Shown here: in pieces, positions 41,924 through 49,829 of the stretch
Layout of the letters: each line of letters begins with the position of its first letter
Numbering within the stretch: the stretch's first letter is position 1
Assembly (NCBI RefSeq): GCF_004801415.1
Contig: NZ_SSNX01000008.1
Span: 161,028-225,027 of the forward strand
Source: Deinococcus sp. KSM4-11
GTDB lineage: Bacteria > Deinococcota > Deinococci > Deinococcales > Deinococcaceae
Direction: 5' to 3'
DNA length: 64,000 nt
Position numbers and translations under genes: made by a program
Notes under the pieces: generated by a model
The model's database searches: none
The model's input: only the letters and a program-made list of their open reading frames with translations
What the model was told of the DNA's origin: nothing

Positions 41924-43261
41924 TCAGCCGGCCAGCAGTTTCAGCCGTGTGGGGCAGCCCTGGCCGACTAGCGCAGCCCAGTCGCGGCGCACGGCCCCCT
42001 CGTCGGCACGGCGTTCCAGCAGGAACTCCTGCACGCGGGCCATGCTCAGCCGACCGTCGGGCACGCCGCGCAGCAGCGGGGCAAGGTCGGCCTCCGTCCA
42101 GCCGGGCCAGAAACGGCGCAGTATTCCCGCCACCTGCGCGCGGGTGGCATGGCCGATCAGCACGTGCCGGTCGGCGCGACCCGGTCGGATCAGGGCCGCG
42201 TCCAGACCATCCAGTTCATTGGTGGTCATGAAGGTCACCCGGCCCTCACCGGCCGCCACGCCGTCCAGGGCGTTCAGCAGGCCGTTGAAGCTCAGCTTCA
42301 CACTGGGAGTGTGCGGTTCGCGCCCCAGAAACACGGCGTCGATGTCCTCCAGCAGCAGCAGCGCGCGGCGCGGCAGGTTCGACAGCAGACTGGTCAGGCG
42401 GTCGTCACTCAGATCCGGCGTGGCCAGGTTCAGGACACACACGTTCAAGCCCACCGTGCCCGCCAGCGCCGCCACCAGGGAACTCTTGCCGTTGCCGGGC
42501 GGACCGTGCAGCAGGTAGCCCCGGCGGTACGGGATGCCCATGCCCCCATACCAGTCGCGGTCGGCAAAGAAGGCGTCCAGGTCGGCGCGCAGGTCGCCCA
42601 CCAGTCCACCATCGTAGATCAGGGTGTCCAGCGGGCGGGCGGCACGGCGTTCGGCAAGCGACCACGTGTCGTAGCTGGGCACGTGGATCTCCACGCGGCC
42701 ATCGACCTTCCCGGCCGTGAACTCGTATGCGGCGCGCAACAGGTCGGGAATCACCCCGCGCGAGACGGCCAGCATCTGGATCGTCAGGCTGTGTTTGAAC
42801 CCCAGCAGCCGCTCGCTCTGGCTCTCACGCCGCTCGCGGCTGGGCCGGGCCAGCAGCCAGTGCCCCCGGAAGCGCAGCAGCACCTGCCCGCTCAGAGGCA
42901 CCAGGCGGACATTCACGTCATCGCCGTCCTGATCGGTGGCCAGGGTCAGGTTCTGACCGCCCATCTGCTCGTTGTACCGGGTGACGACGCCCAGGTGCCG
43001 CAGGCGACGACCCACCGGCTGCGCCGCCAGCCACGCGGCCAGCCAGGGAAAGGCCGGGTCGTCCCCCTGCACGTCCAGGGTGAGCGTGTAGCGCCGCTCT
43101 AGCCAGTGCCAGAGTGTCCAGGGCAGCGACCGTGCGAACACCGCCAGGGCACTGAACACGCCGATCAGCAGGCCGCCCTGTGCGAGCTGGTTCTGCGCCA
43201 GCGTCTGCCGGATGGTGCCCTCCAGATCGCGCCAGAGGGTATGCAGGTTGAGGGTGTCCAT
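41924..43261 (-). CDS. BCS1-like AAA+ ATPase
   Basis: 445 residues. One N-terminal membrane helix (about 30-48, GGLLIGVFSALAVFARSLPW) is followed by a BCS1-like middle domain and an AAA+ domain with Walker A GPPGNGKSSL, Walker B LLLLEDIDAVF, sensor FMTTNELDGLDAALIRPGRAD (with the arginine finger) and a C-terminal helical lid. Eukaryotic BCS1 moves the folded Rieske protein across the inner membrane. Bacterial relatives are of unknown role, and some lie in defence islands. ATG 43261 begins just before the membrane helix. Confidence 0.88.
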   Translation of the reverse strand: MDTLNLHTLWRDLEGTIRQTLAQNQLAQGGLLIGVFSALAVFARSLPWTLWHWLERRYTLTLDVQGDDPAFPWLAAWLAAQPVGRRLRHLGVVTRYNEQMGGQNLTLATDQDGDDVNVRLVPLSGQVLLRFRGHWLLARPSRERRESQSERLLGFKHSLTIQMLAVSRGVIPDLLRAAYEFTAGKVDGRVEIHVPSYDTWSLAERRAARPLDTLIYDGGLVGDLRADLDAFFADRDWYGGMGIPYRRGYLLHGPPGNGKSSLVAALAGTVGLNVCVLNLATPDLSDDRLTSLLSNLPRRALLLLEDIDAVFLGREPHTPSVKLSFNGLLNALDGVAAGEGRVTFMTTNELDGLDAALIRPGRADRHVLIGHATRAQVAGILRRFWPGWTEADLAPLLRGVPDGRLSMARVQEFLLERRADEGAVRRDWAALVGQGCPTRLKLLAG

Positions 43262-43406
43262 GGGTCTCGTCCAGGTGATCGTGGGGCTGCGGCCTCCCCG
43301 GACGCGGGCGGGAGGCACAGCAGGGCCGCGCAGGCGAAAAAGGACTCGGGCGCAGGACAGGCGGGGGCATCCTCAGCGTATGGGCCGGGCGGCCCTGCCG
43401 CCTGCG

Positions 43407-43438
43407 CCACCTGGCCGGGCAGTGGATCGGCCAGGTGG
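43407..43438. repeat. Perfect 11-bp inverted repeat upstream of tRNA-Pro
   Basis: CCACCTGGCCG (43407-43417) and CGGCCAGGTGG (43428-43438) with ten bases between. It stands between the BCS1-like gene and the tRNA-Pro promoter. It could be an operator or a strong RNA hairpin; no T-tract follows. Confidence 0.4.
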
Positions 43439-43453
43439 CTGACCGCGCCGCAC

Positions 43454-43482
43454 TTGACCGCGTTCCCTTTGCCGTCTATAGT
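43454..43482 (+). promoter_or_regulatory. Promoter of tRNA-Pro
   Basis: TTGACC (43454-43459) and TATAGT (43477-43482) spaced by 17 bases. The start would be near 43489, some nine bases before the mature tRNA. Confidence 0.8.
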
Positions 43483-43497
43483 CCTGTGGCTGGATAG

Positions 43498-43574
<77 letters not shown>

Positions 43575-43578
43575 GCAC

Positions 43579-43602
43579 ACTCCCTCCCAGAGGGAGTTTT
43601 TT
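43579..43602 (+). terminator. Terminator of tRNA-Pro
   Basis: ACTCCCTC-CCA-GAGGGAGT with six T residues after. A near copy (ACTCCCTC-CCA-GAGGGGGT) lies at 46917-46935 in the duplicated segment. Confidence 0.9.
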
Positions 43603-43792
43603 CATTCCCACGCGGCGGCCAAGTGCCGCCGTTTTCACGTTCGCAGCAACCCGTGCAGCAACTGGGTTTTCCACGGTCACTTTCCCAGACCCGCGTCCCG
43701 GCCGCGCAGCAGGTCGCTCAAGGTCAGTGCCGCACGCTCCCGCTGCTCCTCGAACACATGGCGTACACGTCCAGGGGCGTCGGAGTGCAGGC

Positions 43793-44671
43793 TTGACCTG
43801 CCCGCCCTGTAAAGAGGCGCGTGAGGCCTTGCAGCGCCGCGGTGTCTCCACGATTGCCCGATACCGACAGCGCTACCGAGAGGTTCCTGGCCTGCCCAGC
43901 AATCCGCCTGAAGCCTATGCACCAGCATGGGTGGACTGGCCCGCCTTCCTCGCGCCACATGAAGCCAGGTTCTTCCCGCTTGCGGACGCCATGAAGGCCG
44001 TCAAACCCCTGGCCATCTAGGATCAGCACGAGTACCGGCAACGCTACCGGGAGCACCCTGAACTGCCGAGCAATCCAGAAAGGAGCTTTTCAGACTGGCC
44101 CGGCTGGAGTGTGTTCCTCGGGAAGAGTGAGCTGAAGCAGACACGCCGCAAGTCCCTCGATCTGGCAGCTTCTCAGGGGCGGGCACACGAACTGGGCCTG
44201 ACCACGCGACAGGCGTATATGCGCATAGCTGACACCGAACCCGGCCTTACGCGCACCCCGGAGCGCCTGCCGGGGTGGCCGGGGTGGTCGGCCTTCCTGG
44301 GCGTGGCGGATGCCGATCCAACGTGGCTGACGTATTCGGCTGCGCGGGCACTCGTGCAGACCCAGGGCTGGACGGATGCCCGCACGTACCGGGCCCGGTA
44401 CCGTGAACATGTGGGCCTGCCGCAGAGTCCAGACCGCGTGTACGCGGAGTGGACAGACTGAGCCGCATTCCTCGCACCAAAAAGGTCACGAATTTCGTCA
44501 TACGTGGAAGCAAGCCGCGGCGTGCACGCCGCAGGCATCCATTCGTTTCGAGACTATGCCGCCGAGTACCGCGCGTACGCTGGCCTGCCCAGCACGCCGA
44601 ACAAGGCTTACGCCGCTGAATGGCAGGGGTGGGCGGCCTTCCTTGCGGGGGTATGTACACCCCCAAGCTGA
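43793..44671 (+). pseudogene. Broken gene of integrase-type repeat units
   Basis: One frame runs through the stretch and is cut by two nonsense codons, TAG 44018-44020 and TGA 44459-44461. Read through, it gives about five repeats of the same plan: a helix, then R-x-R-Y-R-E-x-x-G-L-P-x-x-P-x-x-x-Y, then W-x-x-W-x-x-F-L. Examples are RYREVPGLPSNPPEAYAPAW, YRQRYREHPELPSNP and YRAYAGLPSTPNKAY. This is the pattern of the phage integrase repeat unit (INT_rpt) as I know it. The second stop replaces the expected Trp (TGG to TGA). The catalytic domain of an integrase is absent. The position, right after tRNA-Pro, fits an integrative element remnant. Confidence 0.7.
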
Positions 44672-44830
44672 ACATGAGTCTTCGTGAATTCACCTTCATG
44701 TTGTGAGGTGATTGTAAGAGCCACATTCGTATCGTGATCTCAAGCAGGAAGGGAGACACCCAAGCCTGCGAACGCCATGAGCGGGCTGGCCGGTACTTAT
44801 ACCCTCCGGCACGGCCACCAGGAGAACACC

Positions 44831-45226
44831 ATGAAGAACAGCACCCAGGGCTTCACCCTCATCGAGCTCCTCATCGTCGTTGCGATCATCGGCATCCTGG
44901 CCGCGGTCCTCATCCCCAACCTGCTGGGCGCCCGCGCTAAAGCCAACGACGCCGCAGCAAGCGCCGTGGCCCGCCAGGTACTGACCGCCATGGCAGCCGT
45001 CGAAACCAACAACTCCACCTCCACCGGTGCGGATGCGACCTGCTCGGCCAAAGCCACCCTGCCTACGGTTACCGTGACCTCTGGCACCCAGACCGCTACC
45101 GTGAACGCTCCTGCTCCCATCAGCGACATCGCCTGCACGAGCACGGCGTCACAGTTCTCCGTCACCCTGACGTACTCCGGCGGCAGCAGCGGCAAGTCCC
45201 CCCTCCTGGTGACCTCCGCCAAGTAA
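44831..45226 (+). CDS. Type IV pilin, copy 1
   Basis: 131 residues. A class III signal (MKNSTQG, cleavage before Phe) leads into the conserved FTLIELLIVVAIIGILAAVLIP helix with Glu5 of the mature protein. PilD would cleave and N-methylate it, and the helix packs in the pilus core. The small globular part has two cysteines (ATCSAK and IACTST) for a C-terminal disulfide. AGGAGA lies six bases before the ATG. Codons are strongly GC-rich, unlike the two following paralogs. A terminator hairpin follows. Confidence 0.93.
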   Translation: MKNSTQGFTLIELLIVVAIIGILAAVLIPNLLGARAKANDAAASAVARQVLTAMAAVETNNSTSTGADATCSAKATLPTVTVTSGTQTATVNAPAPISDIACTSTASQFSVTLTYSGGSSGKSPLLVTSAK

Positions 45227-45252
45227 ACGCATTCTGGTTAGAACTGTCATCA

Positions 45253-45292
45253 ATCCGAATGCCCACTTTCTAAAGACAAGTGGCATTCGGAT
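45253..45292 (+). terminator. Hairpin terminator after pilin copy 1
   Basis: ATCCGAATGC-CACTT pairs with AAGTG-GCATTCGGAT with one bulged C, then TTTACC. It separates pilin copy 1 from copy 2. Confidence 0.7.
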
Positions 45293-45430
45293 TTACCGTT
45301 GAAGTAGGCAAAAACTAATGCCACCACTCTTTGGTAACTGACTGTTCAATGCTTTCGTGGTCTTCGGCCGTCCAGCTTCGTAGCTTCATATGTCTCAGAG
45401 AGAGTTGGCTTTCAAAATTAGGAGAGCGCC

Positions 45431-45820
45431 ATGAAGAACAGCACTCAAGGATTTACACTCATCGAGCTCCTCATTGTCGTGGCAATTATTGGCATCCTGG
45501 CTGCTGTGCTGATCCCGAACCTCCTGGGTGCACGCTCTAAAGCGAACGATGCGGCCGCACAGGCGGTGGCTCGTCAGGTTCTGACTGCAATGGCTGCGGT
45601 TGAAACCAACAACTCTACTTCGACCGGTTCTGATGCTAAGTGCTCGGACAAAACCACCTTGCCTACGGTTACCGTGACATCGGGTACTCAGACCGCTTCT
45701 GTGAATGCTCCTGCTCCTATCAATGATATTGCCTGTACGAGCACAGCGTCACAGTTCTCTGTCACCCTGACATATGACGGTGGCACCAAGTCGCCTCTGC
45801 TTGTGACGTCGGCCAAATAA
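45431..45820 (+). CDS. Type IV pilin, copy 2
   Basis: 129 residues, about 90 percent identical in protein to copy 1, with the same signal, helix and cysteine positions. Differences are mainly in the exposed globular part (SDAKCSDKTT, DGGTK). The DNA differs much more, by synonymous changes toward A and T, apart from short identical blocks such as GCCTACGGTTACCGTGAC. TAGGAG lies seven bases before the ATG. It seems to have its own promoter, since a terminator precedes it. Confidence 0.92.
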   Translation: MKNSTQGFTLIELLIVVAIIGILAAVLIPNLLGARSKANDAAAQAVARQVLTAMAAVETNNSTSTGSDAKCSDKTTLPTVTVTSGTQTASVNAPAPINDIACTSTASQFSVTLTYDGGTKSPLLVTSAK

Positions 45821-45893
45821 GCCCACGCAGTCACGGTGTGTGCTGCTACCTTAGCGGCCTGCACCGTGACTAATCGAGGATTAGGAGATCGCC

Positions 45894-46271
45894 GTGATCC
45901 GTAACTCAACGACAGGCTTCACTTTGATCGAATTGCTAATCGTGATCGCGATCATTGGCCTCCTCGCCGGCGTTCTGGTACCTATCGCGGTGAATGCGCG
46001 GGCCAAAGCTACCGATTCCGCAGCAGCAACAGTCAGTCGGCAAGTTGCCACTGCTGCCGCCGCTGTGTTTATCTCTTCCAATAGTTTTCCTACGTGTAGC
46101 TACACTAAACCGGCAACGTTGATCACTGGCGGCAGTCAAAGCGTCACTGTGAACATCGCAATACCCGTCACAAATATCGAATGTACTAAGGTAGGAACCA
46201 GTAACGCCCTTGATGTCACTGTTACCTATGATGGTGGCACAAAGTCCAGCGTCACCACGACCATAGAGTAA
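45894..46271 (+). CDS. Type IV pilin-like protein, copy 3
   Basis: 125 residues from GTG 45894, with TTAGGAGA seven bases upstream. The signal and helix are kept (STTGFTLIELLIVIAIIGLLAG), including Glu5. The globular part is divergent but follows the same plan: two cysteines (PTCSYTK and IECTKV) and an ending VTYDGGTKSSVTTTIE. Codon use is the most AT-rich of the three. It may be a minor pilin. A strong terminator follows. The gap to copy 2 is 73 bases. Confidence 0.88.
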   Translation: MIRNSTTGFTLIELLIVIAIIGLLAGVLVPIAVNARAKATDSAAATVSRQVATAAAAVFISSNSFPTCSYTKPATLITGGSQSVTVNIAIPVTNIECTKVGTSNALDVTVTYDGGTKSSVTTTIE

Positions 46272-46313
46272 CCCGCAGCGCCTGCCATCCATCATTCCCA
46301 TACCTGCTGCCAC

Positions 46314-46362
46314 AGCAACTGCCTCACCCTCTGCGAATCATGAGGGTGAGGCAGTTGCTTTC
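46314..46362 (+). terminator. Strong terminator after pilin copy 3
   Basis: AGCAACTGCCTCACCCTC (46314-46331) and GAGGGTGAGGCAGTTGCT (46342-46359) pair perfectly over 18 bases, followed by TTCT. Confidence 0.85.
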
Positions 46363-46369
46363 TACGCGT

Positions 46370-46462
46370 TCAAAGACGGGTAATTACGAACACCAGGATG
46401 GCAATTCCCAGCAGGAGCAAGAGGAACCACAACGGAAACGACTGCCGGGTCTCAGTGGTCAT
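46370..46462 (-). CDS. Small single-pass membrane protein, 30 aa
   Basis: A short open frame from ATG 46462 encodes MTTETRQS followed by a strongly hydrophobic helix (FPLWFLLLLLGIAILVFV) and a short ITRL end. The hydrophobic run is long enough to span a membrane once. No clear ribosome site is seen, but starts without one are common here. It is antisense to nothing known and lies tail to tail with the third pilin gene. Whether it is expressed cannot be told. Confidence 0.4.
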   Translation of the reverse strand: MTTETRQSFPLWFLLLLLGIAILVFVITRL

Positions 46463-46858
46463 GCCCGGTAAATTTGCGGTGCTGTGCCCCTTAATCGAGC
46501 ACGAGGAACCTTGCCGATATCATCGTCCCCTGTAGTTGGATGCCTTCCTATACTGCCCCCTGCACCAGGCCTCGGCGTGGGCTGACCGTAGCTGAAGTGC
46601 TTTAGATCCAGGAGTGCTGTGTGAATTCCGATGCACCTATTGGGGAGGGTGCCCATGGTGAAAGTGAGGCTCCTGACTCGCCCGTTCACCCTTGCAACGT
46701 TCGCGAGCGTTCTCGTGGACTGAGCACGCAACGGGTGCTGCAACTCGACTTGGCTCAGTTTGGCCTGACTCGTTCGGCATTGAGATGAGGTGCGTCTGGG
46801 ACAGGGTTATTTTGCCCCAACCTCTTCTAGTTGGGTGCATCTGGGCCGTCCGGACCAG
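46463..46858. other. Noncoding stretch between pilins and tRNA fragment
   Basis: About 400 bases without a supportable gene on either strand. Composition is more AT-rich and lacks the codon bias of the flanking chromosome. I see no operator or repeat of note. Confidence 0.4.
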
Positions 46859-46859
46859 A

Positions 46860-46946
46860 TTGGGGTAGTAAGGGTCGCAGTCGCAAGTTCAGATCTTGTC
46901 GCCTCAACCAGCACGGACTCCCTCCCAGAGGGGGTTTGTTTATTTG
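46860..46946 (+). pseudogene. Degraded copy of tRNA-Pro 3' half and terminator
   Basis: The stretch matches tRNA-Pro from the anticodon loop (TTGGGGT) to the terminator. GTCGCAAGTTCAGATCTTGTCGCCTC (46880-46905) differs from the tRNA in one base; a six-base duplication (GTCGCA) disrupts the variable region. CCAGCAC and the terminator are kept with changes. The 5' half of the tRNA is absent. This is the expected form of the second attachment site of an element integrated at tRNA-Pro. Confidence 0.75.
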
Positions 46947-46974
46947 ACAAAGGCCGCGAGTTGCGGTCTTTCGT

Positions 46975-46996
46975 CATTTGGCAGCGCTGCCAAATG
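46975..46996. repeat. Perfect 22-bp palindrome
   Basis: CATTTGGCAGC and GCTGCCAAATG join without spacer. It lies just past the tRNA-Pro fragment. It may be a protein-binding site or a relic of the integrated element. Confidence 0.45.
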
Positions 46997-47207
46997 CCAG
47001 GGGGCTGCCGGCAGGATCGTTGTTCTTTAGGGCCTGGGTGACTAAGGTGTTTCCGACGAGCAAGTGCGCTGATTGAGGCGCAAACTACCGTCAAGCACGT
47101 CCTTCACAGTCAGGGCGTACGGCTGTTGCCATGACGGCCAACTCGAGGCGTGTAGTCGGTGTACTAGGTTCTGTCCGCAAAGTGTCATCTACAGGCAAGA
47201 ATGACGT

Positions 47208-48013
47208 GTGGCACGACGCTATGAACTGACGGACGAGCAGTGGAGCCAGTTGGCTCCACTGCTCCCACCGCAACGCCAGCGTACTGGACGGCCCTCCCTC
47301 GATCACCGCACGGTTCTGAACGGCATCCTGTGGATCAAACGTTCCGGAAGTGCGTGGCGCGACCTCCCCGAACGCTATGGCAACTGGAAAACGGTGAGCT
47401 CTCGGTTCTATCGCTGGCAGCAGCAAGGCCTCTGGACACAGCTTCTCGCCCGTGTACAGGAACGAGCAGATCATGCCGGCCACGTCGACTGGGACGTCCA
47501 CATGATCGACAGCACCATCGTGCGCGCCCATCAAAGTGCAGCAGGCGCAAAAAAGGGGACGGCGACGAAGCGCTCGGCCGCTCACAAGGCGGCTTCGGTA
47601 CGAAGATCCACCTGAAATGTGATGGCCATGGAAGGCCGTTGGCCTTCCTGCTGACCGCTGGACACCGCAATGAGATGCTGATGTTTGAGGCGCTGCTGGA
47701 CGCCGGGCAGATCAAGCGCCGGAGTCGGGGCCGACCCCGACTCCGGCCCACGTACGTCCTGGCGGATCGGGCGTACGGCGGCGACAAAGCACACCGGCTC
47801 TGTCGAAAACGAGGAATTCGTCTGGTTGTCCCTCCGAAGCGGGATCACCGGCAGCCCCGGTCGTATGACCGAGGCCTGTACCGACGTCGCAATGTCATTG
47901 AACGGCTGGTGGGTCGCCTGAAGCGCTCTCGGAGAATCGCCACCCGATTTGAGAAGCGAGCGTGTTACTACGAGGCGATGGTCACACTCGCCTGCATCAT
48001 GGAGTGGCTCTGA
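47208..48013 (+). CDS. IS5-family transposase made by -1 frameshift
   Basis: The first frame runs 47208-47615 and the second continues to 48013. Slippage at A-AAA-AAG (47549-47555) moves the ribosome from frame one to the -1 frame and gives a continuous protein of about 268 residues. The N-terminal helix-turn-helix (LTDEQWSQLAPLLP) and DDE residues are all present: Asp in HMIDSTIVRAHQSAAGAKKG, Asp in VLADRAYGG and Glu in NVIERLVGRLKRSRRI. The GFGTKIHL phrase is usual for IS427-type enzymes. GTG is the start. Confidence 0.88.
47549..47555 (+). other. Programmed -1 frameshift site A-AAA-AAG
   Basis: The heptamer is read as GCA AAA AAG in the first frame, the most efficient -1 slippery sequence in bacteria. 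The second transposase frame is exactly in the -1 register. Confidence 0.85.
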
Positions 48014-48051
48014 GGGTTTGCGGACAGAACCTAGAGCCCGTTTGGGAAATG

Positions 48052-48076
48052 AAAAGACTGTCTCAGACAGTCTTTT
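48052..48076 (-). terminator. Terminator inside the end of element B
   Basis: AAAAGACTGTCT-C-AGACAGTCTTTT, a 12-bp perfect stem at the 3' end of the transposase gene. It is symmetric, so it can stop transcription from both sides and shield the element. Confidence 0.75.
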
Positions 48077-48909
48077 CATATTGTGGCCAGTCGGCGGAGC
48101 AGGAGGCGGGTCATGGCCACGTAGCACCACGTTTCTTCCGTTTCGGGCAGCGTCTCGAAATCGCGTGACAATCGACGATTTCGGCCCATCCATGCGAAGG
48201 AACGCTCGACCACCCAGCGCCTGGGCAACACATGGAACGCTTTCTCGTCGAACCCCTGGGCCTCCAACCAGTCCGGCATGTACCGTTTTAGCTGGCGCCA
48301 CCATGGGTAAACGACCTCGAATTCGAGGTTGAGTTCCTGACTCGCCCAGTGCTTGAACTGCCCCGCGTACCCCTGGTCAGCCCACATCTTCTCCAGGGTG
48401 GGCAGTTCCCCCTTGACGGCCTGTACCAAGAGGCGACCTCCGACCCGATCGTGGAGGTTCGCCGGATGTACGACCACCCCCTGCAGCAGGCCAAGAGTAT
48501 CGACCAGGATGTGCCGCTTGCGGCCATTGACCTTTTTGTTGCCGTCAAAGCCGCGTGGGCCACCACTTTCGGTGGTCTTTGCAGACTGACTATCGATGAT
48601 GGCTGCGTGCGGATCGGGCGAACGCCCGATCCGCACACGATAGATCCGACGCACGGATGTGGTGATGTGTTCCCACACGCCGGCCATCTTCAGTTGACGG
48701 AAGTGGTAGTACACGGTCTGCCAGGGTGGAAAGTCATGCGGCAGCGCCCTCCAAGCGATCCCACCACGCAGCACGTACAGCACGGCATTGACGATGTCAC
48801 GTGTTGACCACTGCGGCGGTGCGCCTCGGGCCGATCGTGGTGGCCACACGTCGCTCAGGATCGACCATTCGTCATCGGTGAGGTCAGAATCATACGTCTG
48901 AGAAGCCAT
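48076..48909 (-). CDS. IS5-family transposase, element B
   Basis: 277 residues, one uninterrupted frame. The N-terminal DUF4096-like DNA-binding region reads YDSDLTDDEWSILSDVWPP; the DDE catalytic residues lie in AIIDSQSAKTTESGG (first Asp), WADQGYAGQ (second Asp) and WVVERSFAWMGRNRRLSRDFE (Glu). The KVNGRKRHILVDTLGLL segment is usual for IS402/ISL2-like members. ATG 48909 is close to the element's right end. It appears intact. Confidence 0.92.
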   Translation of the reverse strand: MASQTYDSDLTDDEWSILSDVWPPRSARGAPPQWSTRDIVNAVLYVLRGGIAWRALPHDFPPWQTVYYHFRQLKMAGVWEHITTSVRRIYRVRIGRSPDPHAAIIDSQSAKTTESGGPRGFDGNKKVNGRKRHILVDTLGLLQGVVVHPANLHDRVGGRLLVQAVKGELPTLEKMWADQGYAGQFKHWASQELNLEFEVVYPWWRQLKRYMPDWLEAQGFDEKAFHVLPRRWVVERSFAWMGRNRRLSRDFETLPETEETWCYVAMTRLLLRRLATI

Positions 48910-49002
48910 TCTTCATGGTATTTGCTCGCCTGGAGCGGCGTGAAATTCCAAAACGGGCTCTAGAGGGGCTATACAGTGCAGGCACTGTCGGGGCTGCAGC
49001 CC

Positions 49003-49311
49003 CTATTGATTGTCCTGCTGCCCATCGGCCATATCGCACATGGCCAGCGCAGTCAGCAACCCGATAAAAGGGAGGTACAGAAACGGCCACTTCCCGCTGC
49101 GCCCGATGTCGTGCAGACGGGCCGCCACAATGTTGATTTGGATGAGCAGGCCGATCATTCGGCCGGAGATTGGCACTTCAGTGTGATTCAGACCGAGGTT
49201 CCAACTCGGGATGCCGAGCATCACGCCGGTCGCGGGTTCAAGGCGCATTAACTGAAAGATGGCGATTCAGAAGGCGCGCCAATCCGTCCGACCGGCGGTG
49301 ATGGGCTTTGT
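49003..49311 (-). pseudogene. DUF805 gene with nonsense codon
   Basis: The C-terminal 81 codons encode the DUF805 landmark IVAARLHDIGRSGKWPF and a membrane helix. Upstream, in the same frame, TKPITAGRTDWRAF continues the family N-terminus (GR-x-x-W/R-x-x-FW), but the expected Trp is TGA at 49267-49269. Only the fragment from ATG 49248 could be translated. DUF805 proteins are small membrane proteins of unknown role. Confidence 0.6.
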
Positions 49312-49378
49312 GTAGCCGGTTGCGGCTCTGCGCTGGTGCTCCCTGTGGCTGGGCCACGCCGCTGCCGAACGTGACTGT

Positions 49379-49651
49379 TCAGATGGCGTTCCGCGCCCGA
49401 CGGGCCGCTTGATCGAACGCCTCGCCCATATCCCCCGGAAAGGGGACTGGGTCGCTCCTCTCCAGCTTGAAGCCGTCTCGCTCGGAAACGATCACGGCCC
49501 GTCTGGGGCGTTCATGACCGACGTGCGCACTGGCGAGCCAGCCCTGGTGTTCCAGTGCCACGAGCACCCGTTGCCGGGCCGGATCGAGGGAGTCACGCCA
49601 CGTCTTCTCGAAGTGCATGATCGCCTCCATCTCCGCCAGCTCTTTCTCCAT
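49379..49651 (-). CDS. Hypothetical protein, 90 aa
   Basis: A short charged protein (MEKELAEMEAIMHFEKTWRDSLDP) with an acidic helical start and a strand-rich middle (QRVLVALEHQGWLASAHVGHERPRRAVIVSERDGF). No family recognised. TAAGTT lies five bases before the ATG and suggests a leaderless transcript. It stands alone between a DUF805 relic and another small gene. Confidence 0.5.
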   Translation of the reverse strand: MEKELAEMEAIMHFEKTWRDSLDPARQRVLVALEHQGWLASAHVGHERPRRAVIVSERDGFKLERSDPVPFPGDMGEAFDQAARRARNAI

Positions 49652-49829
49652 CCCTCAACTTAACAAGGAGATGAAGTGCTGCATGTCCAACCTGCCACAT
49701 CGAAGTTCACAGAGAGGAACAGGGGCCGAAGGGTGGCGTCTCAGGCCGATGGGCACCTGAAACACAGGTGGAACGATCCTCGCCGTGCGGCTACCCAGCT
49801 CGGATGATGACCCGACGCCCCTGGATTGT

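Larger units (their letters stand above)
47168..48030 (+). mobile_element. IS5-family element A, CTAG-flanked
   Basis: 863 bases bounded by perfect 14-bp inverted repeats, GTTCTGTCCGCAAA at the left and its complement at the right. CTAG flanks both ends (47164-47167 and 48031-48034), the target duplication typical of the IS427-like group. It encodes a transposase in two overlapping frames joined by a slippery A6G sequence. All parts look intact. Confidence 0.92.
48035..48959 (-). mobile_element. IS5-family element B, CTAG-flanked
   Basis: 925 bases with imperfect inverted ends: AGCCCGTTTGGGAAAT at the left against AGCCCGTTTTGGAATT at the right. CTAG flanks it at 48031-48034 and 48960-48963. 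It shares the middle CTAG with element A. It carries one full transposase gene on the minus strand. Confidence 0.88.

Noticed and set aside
44831..46271. A complete type IV pilus assembly locus
   Set aside because: Only pilin genes are present; no PilB, PilD, PilM or PilQ genes are in the window.
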